Positions 6,826 to 12,883 of a stretch of DNA of 13,680 nt are shown piece after piece (the stretch's first letter is position 1; each line of letters begins with the position of its first letter). Origin of the DNA: Desulfobacterales bacterium (GTDB lineage Bacteria; Desulfobacterota; Desulfobacteria; Desulfobacterales; RPRI01); the NCBI GenBank assembly GCA_030689795.1, contig JAUYEO010000059.1:1-13680 (forward strand), given 5' to 3'. The position numbers and the translations under genes were made by a program. Below the pieces are notes generated by a model. The model was given only the letters and a program-made list of their open reading frames with translations. It ran no database searches and was not told the DNA's origin.

Positions 6826-8376
6826 TCAGATCACCAGCTTTTTATGCGGCGCAGGCTGATATTTCATCCTTTCGCTTTCTTCCAGATAATCGAGGTGAAT
6901 CAGCAGATCGCTTCGACCGACGAGTTCACGGATGCTTTTCATCCCGAACTGCCTTAATATCCGGCACCATTGTTTCCGCCACGCGCTGTACATATTTACG
7001 ATACGGTTCTCCGCCCACTCTTCGGTTATCATTTCGCCGAGTTCGGAATCCGTGGTAGCTATGCCGCGGGCGCACCCCCGGCCGCTTTCGCAGTTTCCGC
7101 AGCGTACGCAATCGAGCGCTACCAGCTCGGCTGTGCCGATAACGACCCCGTCCGCGCCAAGCGCTACCGCCTTGGCGACATCCATGCCGTTTCTTATCCC
7201 ACCGCTTGCGATAAGACAGACTTTATTCCGGACTCCTTCTTCGGTTAAGAACTTGTGAACTTTCGGTATTGCATACTCAATCGGCATTGCGATATTCTTC
7301 TTTGCGATGTCCGGCGCGGCGCCTGTTCCGCCGTAGCTTCCATCTATATGCACGATATGCGCGCCGGCATAATAAATCCCGACCGCCACCATATCCACAT
7401 CCGAGGGAGTGGACACTTTCACCGACACCAGAACGCGCGGATTGATCTCCTTCACCCAGTCTACATGTTTTTTGTGATCCTCAACCGAGTAGACGCTGTG
7501 GAACGGAAAGGGCGAAAAAAGGGCGTTCCCCACCACGGTTTCCCGCATTGCCGCCACCTTGGGCGTTACCTTATCTCCCAGCAGATGGCCTCCGAGTCCC
7601 GGCTTTGCTCCCTGGGCGTATTTGAACTCGACAACCGGCGCATACTGTATAGTTTTTTCGCGAACGCCGAACAGGCCCGTGGCCACCTGTGTAATAACAT
7701 GATCCGCATAAGGCACAAATTCTTCGGGGTACCCGCCCTCGCCCGTGCAGGTCAGGGTGTTGAGACGTTTTGCCGCCCTGGCTCTTCCGACTATGACGTT
7801 TAAGGCAGTAGAGCCGAATGACATCCCGCCGCCGTAACATGGCATCGATATCGTTTTCTCCGGGCGGCCGTCGGCGCGTTTGTTCAAAAGAACGCTCATG
7901 TCGATATCTTCATCGGCCGGACCGGGGCAACTCTCCGTATCAGTCATTTTAAACCTGATTTTATCGAAACCGCCGCCGGAATTTCCGAGGCTGTATTCAA
8001 GATCGACTACCGGCAGATTGCCGGTTTCAGCCATTTCCCAGTGCGCAATCAGCATTTCATCCGTCCAGCGGTAATCGCCGAGCGTATCCAGTATCGGATT
8101 AAGGCTCAGTGTCAGGGCCTTTTCCGGGCACCGGTCTATGCAATAAAAGTCATTTCCCCTGCACTTGAACCCGATACATTTATGCTCAACGGGGCGAAGC
8201 GATTTGTTGAAATTATCATATCTTTGATGCACCCCGTACGGGCAGAGCTTTGCGCACAGACCGCATGAAATGCAGCGGGAGTTTCTCCTGACAGTGTACT
8301 TGCCTATCGTATTTCTGAACCGGGAGGGTGTTACCCTTGTCTCCGGCAATATATTCTTCTTTTTTCTGCTTTTCAT
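6826..8376 (-). CDS. Glutamate synthase FMN-domain protein with N-terminal ferredoxin clusters
   Basis: A 516-aa protein that carries the synthase half of glutamate synthase as a separate chain: FMN-dependent reductive transfer of channelled ammonia onto an oxo-acid, normally 2-oxoglutarate. Residues 35-83 form a ferredoxin-like module with C35-x2-C38-x2-C41-x3-C45 and an irregular second set C67, C72, C79, C83. The FMN/substrate domain has GGGMSFGS (182-189), TGEGG (211-215), QGAKPG (255-260), DGSYGGTGAAP (345-355) and GADGVVIGTAELVALDC (407-423). A cysteine group C423, C426, C429, C435 takes the place of the 3Fe-4S cluster of GltB. All key motifs are intact. It starts 3 nt after the upstream paralogue stops, so it is translationally coupled. 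Electrons probably come through its own clusters, since no GltD gene is present. Confidence 0.92.
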   Translation of the reverse strand: MKSRKKKNILPETRVTPSRFRNTIGKYTVRRNSRCISCGLCAKLCPYGVHQRYDNFNKSLRPVEHKCIGFKCRGNDFYCIDRCPEKALTLSLNPILDTLGDYRWTDEMLIAHWEMAETGNLPVVDLEYSLGNSGGGFDKIRFKMTDTESCPGPADEDIDMSVLLNKRADGRPEKTISMPCYGGGMSFGSTALNVIVGRARAAKRLNTLTCTGEGGYPEEFVPYADHVITQVATGLFGVREKTIQYAPVVEFKYAQGAKPGLGGHLLGDKVTPKVAAMRETVVGNALFSPFPFHSVYSVEDHKKHVDWVKEINPRVLVSVKVSTPSDVDMVAVGIYYAGAHIVHIDGSYGGTGAAPDIAKKNIAMPIEYAIPKVHKFLTEEGVRNKVCLIASGGIRNGMDVAKAVALGADGVVIGTAELVALDCVRCGNCESGRGCARGIATTDSELGEMITEEWAENRIVNMYSAWRKQWCRILRQFGMKSIRELVGRSDLLIHLDYLEESERMKYQPAPHKKLVI

Positions 8377-8379
8377 CTC

Positions 8380-9789
8380 TTATACCAGCCCCGATACTTT
8401 TTTTTCGCCGAAAATCGGACCAAAATTCTCTCTTTCCAGATCCTCGAACCACATGGAGCGACCGACTTCCCCCCGCAGTCTCCTCGCTTCGCGGATGCCC
8501 ATAGCGCCCATAACCTCAATAAGCTGGTTCCGCCATGCGCCGACAAGATTTATTATCCTCTGTTTCCCCCAGTCCGGGTTTATTTCGCCGATTTTTACGG
8601 GGCAGGCATTGCCGTCTTTGCACTGATAACACAGGCGGCATTCGAGCGCGATCAGGAGAGGGATGTCGATGGTGACACCGTCTGCTCCGCATATAATCGC
8701 CTTTGCCACATGCTCGGCCATTGCTATCCCGCCGGAGAAAACCAGGTTTACCTTGTTTCTTATAAGCTTGCCGACCAGCCTGAGGTGAACCTCCCTTATC
8801 ATCTCCTTTATGAACCTGGGGTTTTCGGAATCGAGTTCCCGCCCCCGCGAATCCGCATAAAAATGAATCGTATCCGCTCCGAACCCGGCAAGGTCAACCG
8901 CACGGGATGCGGCTTCACTGTTCAAGGGAACGCCTGCTGAGATTATAAGCCCCGATTTCATTGCTCTTAATCCGGAAATAACCCCGCCGATTTCATTGTC
9001 ATAACCAAGCTCTATCATCCTGATTCCGGGAGCATGCTCAAGAAAATCAAGATAGTTATGCTTTGAAAGGCATGGTACAAGGCAGTTGGCAAACTGGGCA
9101 AGATTGGCGGAATAGTATTCCGGATTGATGAAGAACATGGTACCGAGAAAGTAGGCGGCCCGGACAGCTGCCTGCAGCACATTTTCGCTTAAAACACCGA
9201 ACTCCGGCTGTCTGAGCATGACAGGAACGGGGATTTCGAAAATTGGAGTCATCTCAGGTACCGGCGATCCGTTTTCGGAAAAACTGAGCCGGGAATTCCG
9301 GCGGGAGAGTTCAATTCCCGTATTGATATATTCGCGGCCGTGAATACCGTCTCTTGTCGGCCTGACTATTTCGGACATATCTGTCCACATCGAATCGAAG
9401 CCCTCTCCTACGAACGGGCCGCGGTAGCCCGCTCCTGAAACCGGAATCTTTCCGGTGTGAGCCTGATACCATGTCCGGTGGATAACATCCGCTTCCCAGT
9501 AGTCGTCTCCGAGGGAGCGGTACTCAGGATTGATCACGCGGGAGAAGATACCCCTGGTGCACTCCTGGACACAACGAAAACAGCTCTGACATGCATATAA
9601 ATATTCGGGTTCCGCCATGTGTGCGACGTGCTTATAGTCATCTTTGAAAATATTGTATATGCATCCTTTCTTGACGCATTTCCGGCAGCTTCCCGCGCAG
9701 TCCTCCCGGAGTTCAATCGTGGTGTATTTCCCGATCGGCTTGAACCGTGGAGGCGCACCTTTTACCGGAACCTGATATTTTTTTGGCAT
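8380..9789 (-). CDS. Divergent glutamate synthase FMN-domain paralogue with iron-sulfur clusters
   Basis: A 469-aa homologue of its downstream neighbour with the same layout. The N-terminal cluster region has C31, C35, C38, C43 and C67-x2-C70-x2-C73-x3-C77. A barrel-like domain follows, with a C-terminal cluster group C384, C387, C390, C396 and the shared tail pattern (NLVGAWRNQ...MGIRE; neighbour NMYSAWRKQ...FGMKS). The barrel keeps SGGIAMAEHVAKAIICGADGV, the FMN-phosphate-type end. It lacks recognisable TGEGG, QGAKPG and GGTGA motifs, so it is unlikely to be an ordinary glutamate synthase. It may be an electron-transfer or scaffolding partner, or it may use another substrate. A good Shine-Dalgarno (GGAGAAG) precedes the ATG, and metF ends 13 nt upstream. 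Confidence 0.82.
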   Translation of the reverse strand: MPKKYQVPVKGAPPRFKPIGKYTTIELREDCAGSCRKCVKKGCIYNIFKDDYKHVAHMAEPEYLYACQSCFRCVQECTRGIFSRVINPEYRSLGDDYWEADVIHRTWYQAHTGKIPVSGAGYRGPFVGEGFDSMWTDMSEIVRPTRDGIHGREYINTGIELSRRNSRLSFSENGSPVPEMTPIFEIPVPVMLRQPEFGVLSENVLQAAVRAAYFLGTMFFINPEYYSANLAQFANCLVPCLSKHNYLDFLEHAPGIRMIELGYDNEIGGVISGLRAMKSGLIISAGVPLNSEAASRAVDLAGFGADTIHFYADSRGRELDSENPRFIKEMIREVHLRLVGKLIRNKVNLVFSGGIAMAEHVAKAIICGADGVTIDIPLLIALECRLCYQCKDGNACPVKIGEINPDWGKQRIINLVGAWRNQLIEVMGAMGIREARRLRGEVGRSMWFEDLERENFGPIFGEKKVSGLV

Positions 9790-9802
9790 ATTCTTCTCCG
9801 AA

Positions 9803-10735
9803 CTAAGCCGTCACCGGCCTTGGTGAAAGGCCCGCGGTTTCAACGATTCTTCCGACGATTTCTTCCCATTCAATGGCCATTATGTGGATGCCGTGCACCC
9901 CTTTTATCTCACGCAGTGCGGCAATTGTTTCCAGGCAGATATCAAGCCCCTTTTCGGCCGCTTTCCCCTTTGGCACGCCTCCCATTCTTTTGATGACCGA
10001 GTCGGGCACATCCATGCCTGCCACCTTTTTTGCCATATATTTTGCCATTCCTTCCGATTTTAACGGTGTTATCCCGGCCAGTATATGGACTTTTTCGGTC
10101 AGGCCCTCTTCACGGGCAAGGCGCATCCATTCTTTAAAGCGGTCCAGATTGTAAACGCACTGTGTCTGAATAAAGTCGGCGCCCGCATCTATTTTTTTTG
10201 CCAGCCGAATGACGCGGTACTCAAACGGATCCGCAAACGGATTGGCGGCAGCCCCAATAAACATCCTGGGGGAAGATACGAGATCAAATCCGCTCATATC
10301 TTTTCCATCCGTTTTCATGACCTTTACCATGTGGACAAGGTTGACCGAATCGATGTCAAAGACATTCATTGCATCAGGCTGACTCCCGAATGTCTGGTGA
10401 TCCCCTGAAAGGCAGAGTATATTCCTGATTCCCAGAGAATAGGCGCCCAGGATATCGGACTGGAGGGCTATCCTGTTTCTGTCCCGTGTGACCATCTGCA
10501 TTACGGGTTCAAGTCCCATCGCAGACAGATGCACGCAGGCTGCGATGCTCGACATTCTCACAATGGCGGTCTGGTTATCGGTTACATTCACCGCGTCCGC
10601 ATGCCCTCTCAACAATTCGCCTTTTCTCCGGATTATCTCAAGATCGGCGCCACGGGGCGGCCCGCACTCGGCTGTCACGGCAAATTTTCCATCTGATAAA
10701 ACACGCTGCAGGTTGCTTGGTGATTCCGGCTTCAT
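9803..10735 (-). CDS. metF: Methylenetetrahydrofolate reductase (MetF)
   Basis: A 310-aa flavoprotein that interconverts 5,10-methylene- and 5-methyl-tetrahydrofolate, in methionine supply or in the methyl branch of the Wood-Ljungdahl pathway. Seen: AECGPPRGAD near the N-terminus (Glu23 aligns with the catalytic Glu of E. coli MetF), AVNVTDNQ (48-55), LCLSGDHQ (108-114), GADFIQTQCVYN, and HILAGITPL. These are standard MetF motifs on a TIM barrel. The length matches bacterial MetF of about 300 aa. The start overlaps the metV stop by ATGA. The pairing with metV and an MvhD homologue points to the acetogen-type multi-subunit enzyme, where electrons reach MetF through iron-sulfur proteins instead of NADH. 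Confidence 0.94.
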   Translation of the reverse strand: MKPESPSNLQRVLSDGKFAVTAECGPPRGADLEIIRRKGELLRGHADAVNVTDNQTAIVRMSSIAACVHLSAMGLEPVMQMVTRDRNRIALQSDILGAYSLGIRNILCLSGDHQTFGSQPDAMNVFDIDSVNLVHMVKVMKTDGKDMSGFDLVSSPRMFIGAAANPFADPFEYRVIRLAKKIDAGADFIQTQCVYNLDRFKEWMRLAREEGLTEKVHILAGITPLKSEGMAKYMAKKVAGMDVPDSVIKRMGGVPKGKAAEKGLDICLETIAALREIKGVHGIHIMAIEWEEIVGRIVETAGLSPRPVTA

Positions 10736-11400
10736 ATTACATGATCCTCTCTTACCAGTTTTCTTGGTCCGCCGGCATGACTGGTTCGCCAGTCTTTCGG
10801 GGGATTGTATTTTCTCAAATTGTCAAGCTGCCCGAGAGCGGTCAGCCTCGTGATAATCTGCTGCCAGGCGCAATCCGTATCCGGATTTATTTCGCATTTT
10901 CCGTTACGGGAACCGCCGCAGGGACCGTTCTGGAGCTTTTTGGCGCACCGTGAAACAGGGCATACCCCGCCGAAAACAGCCAGTTGGCAATCGCCGCACC
11001 CCAGACACTCTTCGGTAAAGAGACCCTGCTTTTCAAGAACACCGATAAAGGTTGTATTGACTCCCGGAAGCACCGGAACATTCGCAAACCTCCTTGCGAT
11101 TGCCTGGACCCCGGCTCCGCAGGCAAGGGATAATACTGCCGTATTTTTAGAAATAGCGACCGCCGCTTCCCTTATGAATTCATCTTCGCACTGACGCTCC
11201 ACGGTCAATTCCTCTATATAGATGCTCCTGCCGTCTTTTTTAAACGAAAGGCGCAAAGCGGATGATAAAGTTGCAACCTCGTCTTCTCCGCCTGCAAAGC
11301 ATGTTTTCACGCATGTGCCGCAGCCGAGAACAAGCAGCTTTTTATACGGCAAAACAATTTCCCTGATTTCCGCAATAGATTTCTGTTTTCCGACTATCAT
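10732..11400 (-). CDS. metV: MetV, zinc/iron-sulfur partner of methylenetetrahydrofolate reductase
   Basis: A 222-aa cysteine-rich protein of the MTHFR C-terminal (MetV) family. In acetogens it forms a heterodimer with MetF and relays electrons to it. The N-terminal C27-x2-C30-x3-C34 (GCGTCVKTC) lies in a Rossmann-like part with further Cys71 and Cys94. The C-terminal module has ECLGCGDCQ (C132, C135, C138), VCPVSRC (C147, C152), NGPCGGSRNGKC (C161, C169) and C177, followed by the conserved end NLRKYNPPKDWRTS. GGAGAG about 8 nt before the ATG is a good ribosome binding site. It is translationally coupled to metF through a 4-bp overlap and follows mvhD by 38 nt. Confidence 0.92.
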   Translation of the reverse strand: MIVGKQKSIAEIREIVLPYKKLLVLGCGTCVKTCFAGGEDEVATLSSALRLSFKKDGRSIYIEELTVERQCEDEFIREAAVAISKNTAVLSLACGAGVQAIARRFANVPVLPGVNTTFIGVLEKQGLFTEECLGCGDCQLAVFGGVCPVSRCAKKLQNGPCGGSRNGKCEINPDTDCAWQQIITRLTALGQLDNLRKYNPPKDWRTSHAGGPRKLVREDHVI

Positions 11401-11438
11401 AATGATTCTCTCCGTTTGAGATCTTTTAAATGCTCACT

Positions 11439-11843
11439 TCACTTCGCCGGGCTCGGCCCCATGTCGTTAATATCCGATAAAACCTGCTGTAATATTCTAA
11501 CTGCATTTTCAGTATCGCCGCATTCAACATTGTGAAGCGACAGGCGCCTTCCGCTCAGCCCGATTTCATCAAGCAGGTTTTTCACAAAGTTCACTCTTTT
11601 TTTTGCCCTTATATTTCCCTCCACATAACGGCATTGCCCTTCCGGGCATACAAAAACAGCGACTGCATCCGCGCCAGCCTCAAACGCCCTGAGAAGAAAG
11701 ACATCCTTTACCATGCTTGAACAGGCCATTTTAACCGGTTTAAGCTCGAATGCGCCTCCGGTTGAAACCGGAAGTGACGCGCAGTTATCGAAAGCGTTGA
11801 TGCAGTGAAACAGCGTAATTTGAGGTTTATATTTTTTTATCAT
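11439..11843 (-). CDS. mvhD: MvhD/FlpD-like iron-sulfur electron-transfer subunit
   Basis: A 134-aa homologue of MvhD, the small [2Fe-2S] protein that shuttles electrons between hydrogenase or dehydrogenase partners and heterodisulfide reductase (HdrA). The family pattern is seen as ACSSMVKDVFLLRAFEAGAD (40-59) and VCPEGQCRYVEGN (65-77), with an LGP-like end (DMGPSP). Cysteines are C14, C21, C41, C66, C71 and C108. The usual CNWCSYAGAD motif is replaced by HCINAFDNC, and GCHPGDCHY by VCPEGQCRY, so the cluster site may differ. I chose Met17 of the longer frame (ATG at 11843) because family members begin a few residues before this strand. The longer start at 11891 would add 16 basic residues. 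First gene of the operon; no hdrA is nearby. Confidence 0.85.
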   Translation of the reverse strand: MIKKYKPQITLFHCINAFDNCASLPVSTGGAFELKPVKMACSSMVKDVFLLRAFEAGADAVAVFVCPEGQCRYVEGNIRAKKRVNFVKNLLDEIGLSGRRLSLHNVECGDTENAVRILQQVLSDINDMGPSPAK

Positions 11844-11912
11844 TTGTGTTCTTTTCCATCCAGTCCGCTTCAAAGGTAGAGATCTTTGCATAACATCTGA
11901 TCGAGAGCCATT

Positions 11913-11967
11913 AAAAACAAAAAAGACGTTGTTCCCGCCAAAACTTTTTCGGGAATCAGACGTCTTT
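11913..11967 (-). terminator. Intrinsic terminator in the leader of the mvhD-metVF operon
   Basis: On the minus strand, AAAGACGT (11967-11960) pairs with ACGTCTTT (11929-11922), and TTCCCG (11955-11950) with CGGGAA (11937-11932) above a small internal loop. The arm is followed by TTT, G, TTTTT (11921-11913). This is a convincing Rho-independent terminator. It may end the thioesterase transcript. It also lies downstream of a promoter-like sequence at 12028-12055 and 70 nt before mvhD, so it could act as an attenuator of the operon. Confidence 0.75.
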
Positions 11968-11974
11968 GTCTATA

Positions 11975-11986
11975 TTGCCATGGCAA
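11975..11986. promoter_or_regulatory. Perfect 12-bp palindrome, candidate operator
   Basis: TTGCCATGGCAA is fully self-complementary. It lies between the candidate promoter (12028-12055) and the leader terminator, about 35-46 nt after the expected transcription start. This suits a dimeric repressor site. The binding protein is unknown. Confidence 0.35.
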
Positions 11987-12027
11987 AAACTCACATCATT
12001 GTGTACATCCTGCCTATGTTGGTTTTC

Positions 12028-12055
12028 AATTTAAACCATATAAACAATTTGTCAA
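12028..12055 (-). promoter_or_regulatory. Sigma70-like promoter candidate for the mvhD-metVF-glutamate synthase operon
   Basis: On the minus strand a perfect -35 box TTGACA (12055-12050) is followed after 16 bp by TAAATT (12033-12028), 4 of 6 matches to the -10 consensus. The surroundings are AT-rich. It sits directly after the thioesterase stop (12057). The transcript would start near 12021 and carry a leader of about 180 nt containing the palindrome and the terminator hairpin before mvhD. Confidence 0.5.
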
Positions 12056-12056
12056 G

Positions 12057-12506
12057 TTATTTTACATGGGAGGAACCGGCACTCTCTTCAATATTCAAGA
12101 TACGATCCCGCAACTTTTGCGGTATCATGCTCTTTTTGTTCTCCCTGTAGTCATAAGCCACAATCAGACCTTCACCCTCCGCCGCTGTCTTTTGATGTTT
12201 CGTACTGACCACGATATAATTCATAGTAAAACGGTCTTTTTCGATCTTGGACACCTTTGCCCCGGAAAGGACTTTATCAGGATATGTCAATGGTATCCTG
12301 AAGTTACAGGATGTTGACGCAAGAATGGGCCCGATACCCTTTTGGGTCATCAGTTCGAGAAGGTCAAGCCTTTCAAAATAAGCGATCCTGGCGCTTTCAA
12401 AGTACCTGAAATAAACGGTGTTGTTTAAATGCTGAAAAGCGTCCATCTCTCCCCATGCCACGGGAATTTCAATAACTACCGGATATCCCTCTGTCAGCTT
12501 TTCCAT
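12057..12506 (-). CDS. Acyl-CoA thioesterase, 4HBT/YbgC-like hotdog fold
   Basis: A 149-aa single-domain hotdog thioesterase, expected to hydrolyse an acyl-CoA in the cytoplasm. The N-terminal segment VAWGEMDAFQHLNNTVYFRYFESAR holds the family active-site Asp (in MDAFQHLN) and the long helix start. The strands SCNFRIPLTYPDKV and DRFTMNYIV follow as usual. Length is normal. Start: AAAGGAGG lies 8 nt before the ATG at 12506, but only 2 nt before the in-frame ATG at 12512, and a GTG at 12536 lies upstream of it. So 12506 is preferred. The substrate is unknown; nothing in the neighbourhood suggests a specific acyl-CoA. Confidence 0.88.
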   Translation of the reverse strand: MEKLTEGYPVVIEIPVAWGEMDAFQHLNNTVYFRYFESARIAYFERLDLLELMTQKGIGPILASTSCNFRIPLTYPDKVLSGAKVSKIEKDRFTMNYIVVSTKHQKTAAEGEGLIVAYDYRENKKSMIPQKLRDRILNIEESAGSSHVK

Positions 12507-12540
12507 AAACATCTCCTCCTTTAAACGAAACAGCACTCGC

Positions 12541-12585
12541 TAACCCTGCCGAAGGTCCGCCGAGGCGGACTGGCGGCGGGGCGCT
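12541..12585. repeat. REP-like GC-rich palindrome between small [2Fe-2S] and thioesterase genes
   Basis: GTCCGCC (12555-12561), GA, GGCGGAC (12564-12570) form a perfect 7-bp inverted repeat, followed by TGGCGGCGGGGC. A related GGCGGAC recurs at 12606-12612 inside the hairpin described below. It has the look of a dispersed extragenic palindrome. It might also help stop transcription after the upstream gene, but no T-run follows. Confidence 0.5.
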
Positions 12586-12864
12586 TCAAAGTCTGTCCAC
12601 CACCTGGCGGACATCAGACAAACATCAGCGTCCTTTAGGATTTTTCACAGCGCAATTACAGCCCCCGGCCTTTTTTTCAAATGCAATTTTTTCAAAGATC
12701 ACTGAGCGACCGTTATCCAAATAATCTTTTTCAATATCTTTCCTCGTATATCCGAAGCAGTAGCACACCAAATCGTTATCTTTGAACTCACTGGTTTCCC
12801 GGGGATAATTTCCAATTTCAATCATGTTCATTCCCCACGATTTTAAATGAAATGCCTGCTGCAT
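12586..12864 (-). CDS. BFD/CopZ-like [2Fe-2S] protein, candidate selenoprotein (in-frame UGA at codon 80)
   Basis: A small iron-sulfur protein. Conventional reading stops at a TGA (12627-12625) after 79 aa. The sequence before it has LVCYCFGYT (C34, C36), GGCNCAV (C69, C71) and NPKGR (75-79). In CopZ N-terminal and related BFD-like [2Fe-2S] proteins this region reads NPxGRCC followed by a short helix. Here the TGA takes the place of the first of these two cysteines. The next codons read Cys-Leu-Ser-Asp-Val-Arg-Gln-Val-Val-Asp-Arg-Leu and then a second TGA (12588-12586), giving 92 aa with Sec80-Cys81. A stem-loop with an AGGU loop follows the UGA. The alternative is a recent nonsense mutation. 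The start is uncertain: Met1 has no clear ribosome binding site, while Met14 has GGGGA about 6 nt upstream. It starts 19 nt after the restriction endonuclease stop. Likely role: electron transfer or metal handling; partner unknown. Confidence 0.7.
12591..12619 (-). promoter_or_regulatory. Candidate bacterial SECIS element downstream of the UGA
   Basis: Numbering from the first base after the UGA (12624): GTCTG (6-10) pairs with CAGAC (30-34). ATG (11-13) is bulged. TCCGCC (14-19) pairs with GGTGGA (24-29, one G-U). The apical loop is AGGT (20-23). An apical GGU about 19-22 nt after the UGA and a bulge on the 5' side are hallmarks of SelB-recognised hairpins such as E. coli fdhF. A competing fold pairs TGTCCGCC with GGTGGACA as one 8-bp stem with the same loop. 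Its similarity to nearby GGCGGAC palindromes is a caveat. Confidence 0.55.
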
Positions 12865-12883
12865 TGCTTTGTCGGGTCAGTTT

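Noticed and set aside
7255..7803. 182-aa plus-strand reading frame
   Set aside because: It is antisense to the FMN-domain protein, whose motifs are intact over the whole region; the composition is typical of a shadow frame.
11844..11891. Longer MvhD start (16 additional residues)
   Set aside because: The added residues are basic, have no counterpart in family N-termini as I know them, and no clear ribosome binding site precedes 11891; not fully excluded.
12507..12536. GTG start for the thioesterase at 12536
   Set aside because: It would include the Shine-Dalgarno AAAGGAGG within the coding sequence; the ATG at 12506 has ideal spacing.
12625..12627. The TGA as a simple gene end of a 79-aa protein
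   Set aside because: The stop falls within a conserved motif and the frame continues with family-like residues; a simple end would leave the cluster site incomplete. A pseudogene or sequencing error remains possible.
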